A DNA stretch of 64,000 nt from Mixia osmundae IAM 14324 (taxonomy: Eukaryota > Basidiomycota > Mixiomycetes > Mixiales > Mixiaceae): contig NW_014575561.1 of the NCBI RefSeq assembly GCF_000708205.1, forward strand, positions 752,299-816,298, written 5' to 3'. The notes under the pieces were generated by a model. The model was not told the origin of the DNA and searched no databases. It saw only the letters and a program-made list of their open reading frames with translations. Of the stretch, positions 1-11,135 are shown in pieces. Numbering within the stretch: position 1 is the first letter of the stretch; the number at the start of each line of letters is the position of its first letter. The position numbers and the translations under genes are program-made.

Positions 1-353
1 TGTCGAGCGGATGACGTGGACGTGCGGTGTGTGTGAGAGACACTTTCGATCACTAAAACTTGAATGACTTTGTTGAATACGTGTTAGCCGAGTACCACTC
101 TCCTTCTCAGACTTTGCGAGCCTCTGGCAGACATACGGCAGCGATTGCCAGGCGATTCTACTACGAGGGTTCGTCAGCTGTATCGTCCATCCGTCGACAG
201 CGACAGATTCGAAGACATTTGCGCCGGAGATTGTCAGCCGAGTCATATTGCTCGCTTTGTTACATTACTGACATGGACAGCTAGAGGAGCCCCGGCTGAT
301 CTGCATCGTGCGAAAGCATGATAACAGTACCGCAGTAGCTGTCTGCATGCTCA
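1..353. other. Left-edge non-coding stretch
   Basis: No gene is supported here. A 74-codon plus-strand frame at 60-284 shows no recognisable motif and looks like chance. The stretch probably holds the upstream region of the kinase gene that starts at 354, and possibly the end of a gene lying outside the window. Confidence 0.5.
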
Positions 354-3300
354 ATGCATACAGGCAAGAGTCACAAAAAGCGACAAGTCTACTGCGACCC
401 GATCGACGACACTTTGCCGAGTCGCTTGCAGCTGGTTGCCGAGCGCACGTCGCCTCGTAGACCCGTAAGGAATGCGCTCAAGCCGTTGAGCATCAACGTC
501 GATCGGCCAATGATGGAGCGTCTACGCGATCACAAGGGTCAGCTGCGAAATGCGTTCGCCTCACCAAGCGCACGTCGAGCTGTCGCCCATCACGGCTTCG
601 TTACGCCTCGCAAGAGCGAGACCAGGGGCGTGAAGCGGAAGCGTTCGGCCAAGACGACTACTTCGGCTCAAACTCAGGAAGCGATGCTTTCGCCTAGAAA
701 GACGCGTACTCAGTCGAGGTTGGCAGCGCGACGGAAAGCGTACGACAGCGAGGATAGCGACGTGGAGCAAGATGGCATGGAGGTCGAGGATGCTGCGCAA
801 GATACAGACGACGGCTTCGAAGACGTTACTTCCTCAAGTTCAGCCCCGGAGCCTGGCAGCGACGTTCACGAGGAAGAGGACGACGACGCGTTCTATCTTG
901 AGCACGCAGCGCAGAGCCAGCTCATGAAGCTTCGCAAAACACGCCTGATTGATCTGTGCACCTCTGCGGGCCTGTTTGACGATGACGCCGAGTTGGAGAC
1001 ATTGACAAAAGCGATACTCGTGGACAGTATCCTGCACTGGCGAACGCACAGGGACAGCCCGGACGAGACAAGTAGCGAAGAGGCTAGTGGTTCCGAGTCA
1101 TCCGTTCAATCACCTCAGATGAATCGTGTGCGTGTCGGCCGCACGCTGAGGACGCGGCGCGGGCCATCGCCAACACGGCCGAAAGTTCCGGATCACCGCA
1201 GGCTACCCTATCAGACTCGAAGCAGCTTACCATCACTATGCGCATTGACAGATGCCCAACTCGAGATCTCCTCGCAGACTACCTTCGGTCGCTCCCCGAC
1301 AAAGCCACGTCGATTACGCCATGTGCCTTCTCGCGCGCGACTGAGGCGTCAGCATACAGCGCTGCCGAGGGAATATCGCAATGCGCTCGATCGTCGCGTT
1401 CGGCCGGAGTCGACAGCACAGTATGAGTCTACAGACGATGAATGGGAAGCGGCGTCTGCGGCGGATGATGATTCTGACGCAGATGACCAAGAAGATATGC
1501 CATCGCCGCCAAAGAGGCAAAGAAGCAGCACGCGTGTTGCTTTCCAAGGCAGATCATCCGAGCCACAGTCACGACTGGTGTCGCGGACGCACGCACGACG
1601 ATCACAAGCTAGCGATTCTGCAGAAGATCGCGAGTCCGGCCGGAGCTCTCGATCGTCTAAGCTTGCAAAGGGTACCACGCCAGTAGCGCGAAGGACACGA
1701 CAAGCAACCGGCGGCTCTATCACTGCCATTGATTTTGCGTTGGCGGATTCCCATCCGGTCGAGTCAGACTCCGAGGATGAGGCGTCACATCATTCTAGTC
1801 ACAGATCTCTTCGGTCCAGTCTTCGTGTCAGTCGCAGCGAAAGCGTGGCATCTCAGTCGAGCATGCGAAGGCGGACGCGCAGCGGTCAACACGAGGTGAT
1901 TGTCGACGAGGAGGAAGCAGTTGATCCCTTCTCCCATCCAATCATGACAGACGATGAGGGCAGCGACAGGCAAGACAGCGACCCAGATACAGACGAAGAG
2001 ATCAGCATAACACAGACCGTCGGAGATGACGAAGACGCGAACGAGGACGTGACAATTACAGAAGACGATGCAGCGTCGTACGCAGTTGACGAGTCCATCG
2101 TCGATCCGTTGTCGCATCCGATAATGACAGACGACGAGCAAGCAGCCGATTCTGACGAAGCGGAAGAGGAGGAGGTAGACGAAGATGGATCAGATGCTGG
2201 CGAAGAGCTTGACATCAACTTGGCTAGCTTCAAGGAACTTCATCGTCTACACAAGCACATCCTCGTAGCCCTTTGTGCTCAGCGAGACATACAAACCGAA
2301 GGCACGAAGCGAGAGCTGGTCAATGCTCTCATTCAATGGGTACGTGGACCGCTTGCAAGATCATGCAAAGCTGATATCGAAACGCGCAGCGTAAGGTCAG
2401 CAGAGACTCGGTCATCTCTGTGAGCAGCAAGGCGAGTAGCCAGATCGAGAGACAAAGGCGGACCCGAATGGACACGAAGGCAGAAACAAAGACGCAAGCT
2501 TTGTCCGCAGCCAAGCATAGCATTGTCAGTCCTGCTAGTAAAGGCATGCAGGAGCCTATACTCGATCATGCATCCGACATTGCTGCTCAGCCATCAGCAA
2601 TAAAGACGCCGAATCCCTCGGCCTCAGACGCTGAAGAAGGCGATGCGCTGGATCTGGAAAGCCTGGACTTGCTCGACAAGGAGATTCCCCACGACAAGCT
2701 GCACAAGCTGGAAAAGATCGGCAGCGGGGGCTTCAAGGATGTCTATGCCGGTCGATATCGTAACGTCAAAGTCGCCATCGGAGACCTACGGGGCCATCTC
2801 ACCGAAAATGATATCAAGGAGCTAGGCTTGCTGCGCGATTTGCGCCATCCGAACGTCGTGCGCTTTATTGGCATAAGCATACCGCCGACGCGCGATATCC
2901 CGTGCATGATCGTCACTGAGCTGTGTCAGAACGGCGACCTCTTTGATTATATTCGTAACGTACCTGCGCCTCCGCTGACGAAGATGATTGGCATCATGCT
3001 CGATATCGCAAAGGGCATACAATATCTGTGAGCGAAACGCTCTGTGCTCATTGGCTAGCTGACTGACCAGACCTCGCAGTCATAACCGGACGCCATCTAT
3101 CATCCATCGCGATATCAAGAGCAGTAACGTCTTGATCACGCATCGCGGCGTAGCAAAGCTTACCGACTTTGGCCTTGCGCGAGTGAAGAACACGACGCGG
3201 TCCATGATCAAGTCGCTCGTTGGTACCGTCAATTGGCAAGCGCCAGAGCTATGGGTGGCGCATCCTCGCTACAATCAGACCGTCGACGTCTATTCCGCGG

Positions 3301-3560
3301 CGCTCGTCTATTGGGAAATTCTGACGTGGCATTTACCCTCGAAGAAGTACCCCTTCGAGGGCATGAACGAGCATGCGATCTATCAGGCAGCTGGCTCACA
3401 GAACCTGCGTCCGTCGACCGCCACGATGCGCAGGCAGTGGGGAGGCGATATTGTCGATCTAGTCGACACGATGTGGGACGCGAATCCTGCTAAACGACCT
3501 ACAATCACCGGAGTGATACACTCCCTTCAGGCGCTCCTTGCTCTCGAGCGAGCCAGATGA
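354..3560 (+). CDS. SAP-like domain protein kinase (fungal TKL-like) with a WNK-like lysine
   Basis: Proposed exons are 354-2390, 2444-3027 and 3080-3560 (1033 aa). The first two thirds is charged and Ser/Asp-rich, with two SAP-like helix pairs near residues 190-230 and 628-663 that suggest nuclear or chromatin contact. The kinase domain fills the last 300 residues: a glycine loop reading GSGGFKDVYAG, HRDIKSSN (catalytic loop), DFGLA and a GTVNWQAPE activation segment. The strand that normally carries VAIK reads VAIG, so the usual ATP lysine is absent; a lysine in GGFK takes the place WNK kinases use. The 52-nt intron 3028-3079 is clear. The join 2391-2443 is inferred: the kinase frame has no ATG before 2469 and abuts the upstream frame, so one gene fits better than two. 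The alternative is a kinase starting at 2469. Substrate unknown. Confidence 0.72.
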
Positions 3561-3625
3561 GCTAGACTCATCATATGCAGACTCCCTCTGTACACGTTCT
3601 GCATTGCATCCTGCTTGCACGAAAG

Positions 3626-5372
3626 TCAAGAGAGTATTGCTTGCCATAGCTGCGCTACGTCCTGCTGGTCGTGTACGTGTAGACCCTCTTTTACTGCATC
3701 TATGCGGGACTGATCCGGTCCGTAGACTCGTGCCGCAGAAGAGAGCGGCCTGACCGACATGGATCTCCAGGCTGTCCATTGTGCCTCTAGCTGAGCTATC
3801 GAATCGTCCGAGGTTGCTACGGTCAGCATCCATAGCGCATCGTACCCGCCCGCTACACGTAACTCTGAGCAAACTCATTTACAGACTGATATCGGCAGGA
3901 CATACCTCCTGGAACGCCGCCGCCGATCATGCCGAGGCATTGAGTCTGACAGCTGTCAAGAATGTCGGTCTGCTCTTGTGGTTCTATGGGGACGCCAGCA
4001 GCCTGTCCCATTGCTTTCATACTAGCTCGTATTGCCTGCCCGCGCTGCTTCAGCGGTAGGAGTGGCACATTGAAGCATGAATACCTTGGTCGTTGCAGCT
4101 GCATCGATGAAGCCTCCAAGAATGTCGTGATCTGCTGCAGAGATTGTCGTATAGCTCTCATGCCACTGGACGGATGGTCACATCAGCAAGGATCGCTGCT
4201 CTTGCAGAATCGCTCACTCTCGAGGAAGACAGTCTTCGCAAGGCGGCGACAACGGATGCATATGCTCGTGGACTGCGCTCGTAGCTTTCATTGAGATGCG
4301 AGAAGACATTCGCCAGATATTCGTTTAGCGAGTCCAGTTGCTCTATCCTTTCGCTGGCTGTAGCGCTGGTCAGAGATTCCAAGCACGTCTTAGACAGCAC
4401 GTGCCTTCTTCGGGTGATTCGCGCATCCAGGTGAGGACCTTAGACACCATGCTAGGCGTGTGACTTCCCGTGTCCACGTCGGCGAGGCACAGGCAGGTCA
4501 AAGGCGGCAGGGCGAGTGGTCGCACTCTCGCGCATGTCTCAGGGGCATCCCACAATGTCCCTTGTCCGCCCTTCAAGCGACTTCTGAGCTGTGTACTCGG
4601 CAATCGCTCGCTGAGCACATTGTCGAGACAGGCTGGGTCAAATCGCGTGTAGATGTGCGAGCCCCATACGGCAGAGGAGACGTCGAAGCCGCTGCCAATC
4701 TTCCCTTGAGCTAGCGAGTGCGCATACTGTGCTACGTTATGTATGTAATGCTTATCCGACAGCGAGTTCGTCGGGTCGAGCTGGAGTAGATGTACAAGTA
4801 TTGCGCCTACAAGTGACGTGACCATCGCCGCACTGGAGCCCAGACCGGTCTTGTGCACGGTCCTCAGTGTCTCTTTGAGCTTTGCAAACTTCTTCCCAGT
4901 AGAAGTGGATCCAGACGATGCCTGTCGCGGCTGAGAGTAGAAATCGTTGTCACCGACGATGTGGATCTGCAGATCCGGCAGTGACCAATTTCCTGGCCTG
5001 TCCGCTTGTACTACTTGTAGCGCAGCTCGTATAGCAGTCTCAACGAATGAATTCCTATCGCTCGAAGCTCTGATGCCAGCAAGCATCAGCACGTTGATGT
5101 AGTCTTGTACGCTTTGCTGACCCTTGGACCGCGATGCCTTGCAGCGAGATATGATCGTCCGACCACGACACTGCATACTGCCATTGTTCGCGCTCGAACT
5201 GGCTGGCTGTGACGGTGATGGTTGCTGAGGAGTGGGCAGCAGCAGTAGACGAGACGAAAGTGTAGAACCGTGATGTCGTGGCGAGGACCAGGCCTTGGTG
5301 GGCTCGGTCGAGGACGAGATAGCCACCTGCGAGGAGAACTTTGCCCGGACAGCTCACGACTGTCCTCTGCAT
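3626..5372 (-). CDS. ERG8: Phosphomevalonate kinase
   Basis: Phosphorylates 5-phosphomevalonate to the diphosphate in the mevalonate pathway to isoprenoids and sterols. The start at 5372 gives an N-terminus close to yeast Erg8 (CPGKVLLAGGYLVLD, GHMP kinase motif 1). Later come KTGLGSSAAMVTSLV (ATP-binding GHMP loop), QGKIGSGFDVSSAVWGS, PIEPQEQTDILDSCQ and, across a splice, PGAGGYDALW. Proposed exons, on the minus strand: 5372-5172, 5116-4401, 4353-4182, 4131-3906 and 3852-3626. These sum to a whole number of codons (513 aa), longer than yeast Erg8 (about 451), with an extra segment before the IEPQ motif. The 5117-5171 intron and the last intron (53 nt) are well supported; the middle two joins are less certain. 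The gene converges on the kinase, 65 bp away. Confidence 0.88.
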
Positions 5373-5515
5373 ACCGCTAAAGTGCTCAGGCCATCTGGCG
5401 AGTCGAGCGAAACCGCGACTCGTGCTTTGCCACGATGACACCACAGGCTTGACATCAGCCAGTCCGCCCATTTCTATAGGCCTAGGTGCCCCAAAGCAGT
5501 CCATCACGAGGTCAT

Positions 5516-6670
5516 ATGCTACCTCTGCATCACAGTCCGGGTTTCAACAGAAATCCGTCTTCATCGGTCAACACAGACAAGGGCAAAGGCAAAGGCAAAC
5601 AACGAGCTTACGATGCTGACCCAGCTCAACAAGGCTCGTCCGGCGAAGCGAGCAACCAGCAAGACGTCGGTGGACAAGCGCTCGTGTTCAGTGTTCGCTT
5701 CACAGACGGCCTTACCGAAGATCTCCTTGATATCTGCATCGGCCAACGCGAGACCATCCGTGATTTGAAGCGGCGAGTCCGTCTGCTGATGTCTGCGCAT
5801 GATCACCATGAGCTGAACGTCGCTTTGCTTGCCAGATAAGACTGCTGAGACCCACGATAGCTACCAGACGATTACGGTTGATACACATCGGTCGCGTGCT
5901 CACTGATGGCACACTGCTCGTACCGTGGATGCTGTCGCTCTTGGCACGCCAGAAGCGCCAAGAGGAGGAGACACAATCTCGCTTCATCGACGATGCACTC
6001 GACGTGGTCAAGCAAGTCAGATCTGCAGCGGCCACCTCACTCGAGGGCAGTAGTGCCCGGTCTGCCGCAGTCGCGCCTGAGGAGATCAAACCACTCTGGC
6101 TGCATTGTTCCGTCGGCGAAGAAGAGACAGAGATTGATGCTGCTGCCTCTACAACTGCCGATGCGACTATCACAGCCGTATGCTCTCATTATACTGCTAC
6201 ATTTCCTTGCTCATTGCTACATTGATCAGAACACTGCACAGATTCAGCCTTTGCAAGGGTTTGACAGACTAAGAGACGCCGGCTTCTCCGATGAGGACAT
6301 CGATCGGATACGCAACGACTTCCGAGAGGAGACGGAGGCTCGGGGTGAGCGTTCTCTCGGCGATGACGAAGAGCATGCGCGAGCACTCGAAGACCAATGG
6401 ATGGAAGGCCTGACCGGCCATGACGAAGCCAGTGCATCTTCGTGTGGGTCCTTGACTCGCGTCTGCAGCCATGAGCTGATGTCGCGGCTCTCAATAGCTT
6501 CTGTCGGCTCCTACTCTACCCTGTTCAAGGGACTGCTCATTGGCTTCAGCTTCCCCTTCCTGCCGCTCTTCTTCTTCCGAACACAGATCTTCTCCAAGAA
6601 GATGCAGCAAGCAGTCTTGCTCGGCTGCGCGTTCAACTTTGCATTTGGCATCCTACGCATGCTCGGATAG
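5516..6670 (+). CDS. dsc3: Dsc E3 ubiquitin ligase complex subunit 3 (ubiquitin-like domain, DUF2407)
   Basis: Dsc3 is a membrane subunit of the Golgi/endosome Dsc ubiquitin ligase, which in fission yeast activates SREBP and in other fungi sorts membrane proteins. After a basic leader comes a ubiquitin-like fold (FSVRFTDGLTEDL, then LRLIHIGRVLTDGTLL). Next is the DUF2407 C-terminal region (LQGFDRLRDAGFSDEDIDRI and LEDQWMEGL), and two hydrophobic helices near the end (around 6520-6585 and 6610-6665). The second intron is clear: 6178-6241, 64 nt. The first, near 5790-5867, is not: GT at 5819 with AG at 5867 breaks the frame, so the true donor is unknown. The start at 5516 lies 143 bp from the divergent ERG8 start. 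The stop is 3 bp from the stop of the converging gene. Confidence 0.85.
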
Positions 6671-6673
6671 TTG

Positions 6674-7535
6674 TCATGCAATAAAGACTGGGCGCCCATT
6701 TGCAAGGCACCACAATAGACGTTTTCCTCGCAGCCAGTGATCCCCTCTATCTTGTTCCGGCTCATCTGTCAGCGCATCAAGGATCGTCCTTACTTGCAGC
6801 GCGTTCTCTGCAGTCGAGAAGACGCGGATCGAGTCGCCCATCTCTTTGCTGTCTGGATCGTGGTGAGGCGCAAAGAGGGCAAAGGCTTTCAGGCCCGCTA
6901 TCGTGCAAGAATCGCACAAGACACGCAACATATCCCATAGCACAGTGAGACGCTGCGGCGTCCACATGATTGCGCTCGCGTCTCGTGAATACCGCGCCCA
7001 AGTGGGCCTGCTCGAGCTATCGACAGGACCTGCACAACCGCTGATGGGTAAGATCCAGAAGCCTTGCTCATTGTCGTTCGACAGCAGACTGTTGTGCTTG
7101 GAAGGAGATGCAAGCCATGCGAGGATGGGCGCCGGAGGCACATCGCTCCTCGGACTGTCTGGCACCAAGTGAGGTCTCGGCGTACGATGCGGCTGATAAT
7201 GTGTATCAGTCATCGTCACAATGACATCCGACGAATCTCACTGGAGGTATGAACAGCTCGAGCATTCCTGTTCCATCTTGCCCCTCTTGCTGAGGAGCAT
7301 CCTCAATTATACTCGCTTCTCCCGCATTTGCTGAAGCCAGATCAGCCAGAGCAAGTCTATAATCATCGTCAAGGGTGTGATATGGGTCTCCGAGGGTGTG
7401 GTCTGTCCGGAGTCGGCGCAAAGCCGCAGTCAAGTTGGCAATATTGGCGTCGGCGGCTTTGCGAGCTGCTCTTTCGCTTCCCTGCAGATCCTCCTTCCGC
7501 CTCTCCGGCGGCTCGTAGTGCCTTATTTCGAGCAT
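6674..7535 (-). CDS. Conserved-looking hypothetical protein, two exons
   Basis: Not recognised. Two open frames are joined by a good 49-nt intron (GTGAGA...TCAG, about 7179-7227), which restores frame between an N-terminal helical part (residues ELFIPP at the junction) and a C-terminal part beginning PHRTPRPHLVP. The N-terminal third is Arg/Ala-rich and probably helical or coiled. The C-terminal part contains WARYSRDASAIMW, WDMLRVLCDSC and RGKRLLWCLANGRPVFIA. There is no signal peptide or membrane segment. The ATG at 7535 (MLEIRHYEPP) is preferred over 7595, which would leave only 20 bp to the PFS2 stop. About 270 aa. It lies tandem behind PFS2 and convergent with dsc3. Confidence 0.55.
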
Positions 7536-7615
7536 ATAGCTGCATCTGACCTCTAATGTATCAACAACAGCTCTGATCCATGAAGAGCAGATCAATCTTC
7601 GCGCTCCGCGTCTCC

Positions 7616-9642
7616 CTAATATCGTCGAGGCGCCCCAGCGCCATAGGAAGCATGTTGCCCATATGGTTGGGGCTGCCCATACTGCTGGTGCTGGCCGTAC
7701 GGCTGTTGCGATTGTCCGTACTGTTGCTGTTGGCCGTACTGAGGCTGCTGGCCATATTGAGGCTGCTGACCATACTGAGGCTGTTGTTGGTACGCGCTCG
7801 GGATTATCGTCGGGCCTTGTCTGCCGAAGCCAGGTATATTTTGCTGACCGTAGCCCCCTTGGCCCTGGTGTCCCTGTGGCCCGCGATTGCCGAAGCGCTG
7901 GTTATTAGCAGGCATGCCTCGCAGGCCTGGCAATGCAAAGTCGTCCTCATCTGCACAAGCGCGAGGATGTCAGCACGCAATTGCGAGCAGAAGATAGACT
8001 TGCCATCTTCGTCTTTCGAGCCCATCTCCTTCGCCATCTCTACGCCCACATGGAATCGATCAAAGTTGTGCGGCGTGCCCGGCCGACTGCGACTCCAGAA
8101 GCGAGTCGAATGGTCATTGCTCGCGCTCGCAAGGATGTGTCCATTAGGATGGTATGCGAGTCCCCAGACGGATTGGTCGTGGGCATATTCGAGGTAGTCA
8201 CGCGGCGCAGGATCGTCAACGGTCCACTGGATTATGCTACCATCGTATGAGCCTGTCGCCAAGAGATCGTGATGAACAGGATGCCAAGCCACAGCTGCGC
8301 ACTCATCAGTCTTGCGCAGAGCTTCGTGTAAATCATGTACCTGTGACTTCAGACTTGTGACCCTTGAAGGTCTGTAGCTCCTTCATCGCTCTGATGTCGT
8401 AGATCTTGACTGTCAGATCCTTGGAAGTCGTCGCGAGCGTATTGCCATTTGGATTCCAGCTCATAGAGGAGACTGTGTTCTTGTGCATGTGTCTGCAGCA
8501 CTCATCAGTCCGAATCAGCCAGCCGATGCGCAGTGAACGGACGATGTCTGCAGGCATTGACTGCTTCGTGGGTCCCAGAACTTGACGAATCGATCCTTCG
8601 AGCCAGACGCAAGCAAGCCCTTCGTGGGATGCCATTTGACGCATTTCACGTCCCAGAGATGTCCCTCGAGCATACGCTCTTCCCTCATCTCGTCAAAGTT
8701 CCATATCTTGATCTTCTTGTCATCCGAGCCGGTCGCAAATCTGGCATCATTGGGTGCAAACGTGACGTCTCTTATCGGTTCCTCGTGAGCCTGGAAGACT
8801 TGCAGGTTGTTCATGTTGGTCTGAAAATACTTGATTGTGCCATTGTGGTCTGCAGAGACAAGCCATACGCCCGAATGAGACCATTCGAAAGCGCGTACGG
8901 CAGAGTCGTGTGCTTGCAGAATCGTCTCAAAATTGAAGGTCAGACCGGACCACAGCGTAAACTCGCCGCTGGTACTACCGGTGAGCAGTCGACGGCCTTC
9001 TGGAGTCCACTGTGCTGCGAAAGTCAGTCGCGCGTATGTTCAGCTGAAAGCGCGCGACCTGCCTTCAGTGCGTTGACGGGCGAGCGGATCTTGTTAGTGG
9101 CCGTATGTACATAGCGTGAGCAAATCGACTGGGCCGCGTTCGCAGGTGTTGCATGAGGCGGCAAGAACTGTCAATTGCGTTGGAACTCATCTTCCGCGGC
9201 AGACCGCTCAAGACTGACCTGACAGGTATAATTGGGATTCGGCCGCATGTATTGCTCATCGCGCGAGCTACATTGCATTCCTCTCAGCTGTCACGCACGT
9301 TTGTCAGCCGTTGCGAGACAGAAAGGTCTGTCAGAGCTGACCAGCTTCCACCGACTGAGCCCGCCATAGAAATCCACCGTCTTACGGGGCTGCGATGCGT
9401 AGCGTCAGCATTGATCCACCCGGATAGCATAGCATATCTCGCACTCGAACCCGTCCTCGAGACTTTGCTTCGCTGCTTCCGGCTGCCGCGGCGAGATCTA
9501 GTCGACGCTGCTCGTCCTCTTTGAACTCTCTGCTGACAGGCACGGGATCATCGTAGAGGTGCGTCGGCTTCCACTCAGTATCGGTCTCTGCTGGCCGCAT
9601 GACGCCATTGCGAGGCAATAGGTTGACTAGCCCCTTGTCCAT
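7616..9642 (-). CDS. PFS2: WD40 polyadenylation factor Pfs2 / WDR33
   Basis: Scaffold WD40 protein of the cleavage and polyadenylation factor; WDR33 reads the AAUAAA signal in mammals. The sequence shows the family N-terminal [10 protein letters not shown] motif and RPNPNYT, then [19 protein letters not shown] repeats follow: [79 protein letters not shown] and [14 protein letters not shown]. Exon 1 is 9642-9445, followed by a 55-nt intron; at least four more short introns are implied by frame changes. The tail is a low-complexity Q/G/Y-rich segment. The ATG at 9642 is the first in frame; 9600 is also possible. It faces TAF13 across a long intergenic stretch. Confidence 0.9.
7640..7790 (-). 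repeat. QYGQQP-type tandem repeats in the PFS2 tail
   Basis: The C-terminal 45 or so residues of PFS2 are built from near-tandem copies of a 5-6 residue unit ([18 protein letters not shown]). At DNA level this is a degenerate 15-18 bp repeat. Tyr/Gln/Gly composition is typical of prion-like, phase-separating tails. Confidence 0.75.
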
Positions 9643-11135
9643 TGTCTGCTGTCCGCGATTATCTGCACCGACGGCTGGGTCTCGTCGAGCCCCACAGTGT
9701 CCCACTTTCTTCCCCTTGCCGATGCAGACATTGAAATCAAGCCGCAAGTAGGCAAGTTGTACATGTGTAATGATGCCAGCGGGCTCAACACCTCACAAAG
9801 CAAATCAGGCTGTGCAAGGCCTTGCAATGGTGACTGCTCTATGCAATAGGGAAAGCAACAGCATTGGATGGCGATGACAGATACTGTGAGCAATGGAGCA
9901 CGAGCATGTCACCATCATTGCTTGCCCCAATCGCCACTAAGCTCTCGCAACTCATCAGCAGTGCAGCGTGATGTTTGCGTGTATGCAAAGGTGTGCATGA
10001 AGTCGCCTGCACTCTTTCCCTTGAAGCTGAGACACGGACACGAGTGAGACGATCGGATACCTCGCCATTCTCTCCCAATCAATACTTCGACTCGTTCTCA
10101 TCGTCCGCCGGTCGAGCTACGTCCGCCTCGTCCATCCGGCGCTGGACTCATAACCTTATCGCTAACCTCTCCAACATCGTGTATTTACTCGGCCTTGTCG
10201 ATAGAAGCTTGTGAATGTCAGTCTTCTAGAGACATCACAGACTGCGAGCAGACTCTCTGTTGCCTCCGCAAGGCCAGCATTGCTAGGCTGTCTGCTGAGG
10301 ATAGATGGGCAGGCGGGATGTGGGGACCACGCGTGTTTCGTGGGACTGCCGAATCCTTCACGATCGGTCGCGTTCGCAGGCTCGCAGCGGACGATAAAAC
10401 GCGCCCAAATATTTTGCTATACCGCGCAAGAAATGGCCGACAAATCGCCTTTCTGTCGANNTNATCAGGTNAGTTCTCTCTNTGTGAGNAGGCGAGAAAA
10501 GAGAGGGAAGCCTGTGGNAGGCGAGCGATGGATNCGCGNTGATCTGAGCNGAANTCTCTAATATGCGGTGACCNGAGAGCGAGTCGCTTAAGGATAGAGA
10601 GATGCAAAGGATCGACCGAGATAGCCGCCTTCGACTCGCCCGACTTCACCCTTCGTCGCTCGGCAAGTCAGGACGGGAGCGAGCGTACTGCGATAATGCC
10701 TNAACANGCGAGCGGGCGCTCCCTCCAGTCCTGGTCAGTCATCTCTTTTGCTGAGCTCTCGAGTGACATCGCTAATGCTCGGCCTGCTCTGCGGGTCTCT
10801 GGTTGCCCGAAACGTGCGACGATGATCACTTTGATCCTCACAACTCGCGCGACGCTCTCAGATACCGTGTCAAGGCACACACGCGCCTCTTGCTCGGCCT
10901 CTATCGAATCTGTTTCCCTCAGGTGGTTGAGCGAGCAATATTGCAGCTTGTACGTCAATGAAGAATGCACCTTCTGCAATCGTGCTCGTCGTCAATCTGA
11001 GATGTGCTTGTCAGCGGTTGTGACCAGTCTGCGGTATGCGTCTCGCAGACGGTTCTGATCGAGCTTGCACGTTTGCCTTGCTGAGCTGTATACTGAGACT
11101 TTGAAGCGGTCTTATTCCAAGACGGCATCACTCGA
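9643..11135. other. 1.5-kb gene-poor divergent region with ambiguous bases
   Basis: This is the longest stretch without a supported gene. It separates the divergent starts of PFS2 and TAF13. Fourteen scattered N calls fall between 10460 and 10707, marking poor base quality or collapsed sequence. Open frames on both strands (for example 9975-10214 and 10218-10649) carry no motif, and two run through the N calls. I see no tRNA or repeat family. An unrecognised small gene cannot be excluded. Confidence 0.55.

Noticed and set aside
60-284. Short plus-strand open frame at the left edge
   Set aside because: No motif and Arg/Ser-biased chance composition; more likely upstream sequence of the kinase gene.
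4354-4400. 35-nt intron in ERG8
   Set aside because: A 47-nt version with a later acceptor keeps the frame and matches the typical length, so ultra-short introns are not needed.
7580-8197. 205-codon plus-strand frame with a hydrophobic start, opposite PFS2
   Set aside because: It is the antisense of the repetitive PFS2 tail; the Leu-rich stretch is a reverse reading of Gln/Tyr/Gly codons.
10218-10649. 143-codon minus-strand frame across the N cluster
   Set aside because: The frame runs through ambiguous bases and shows no motif; its openness is not meaningful.
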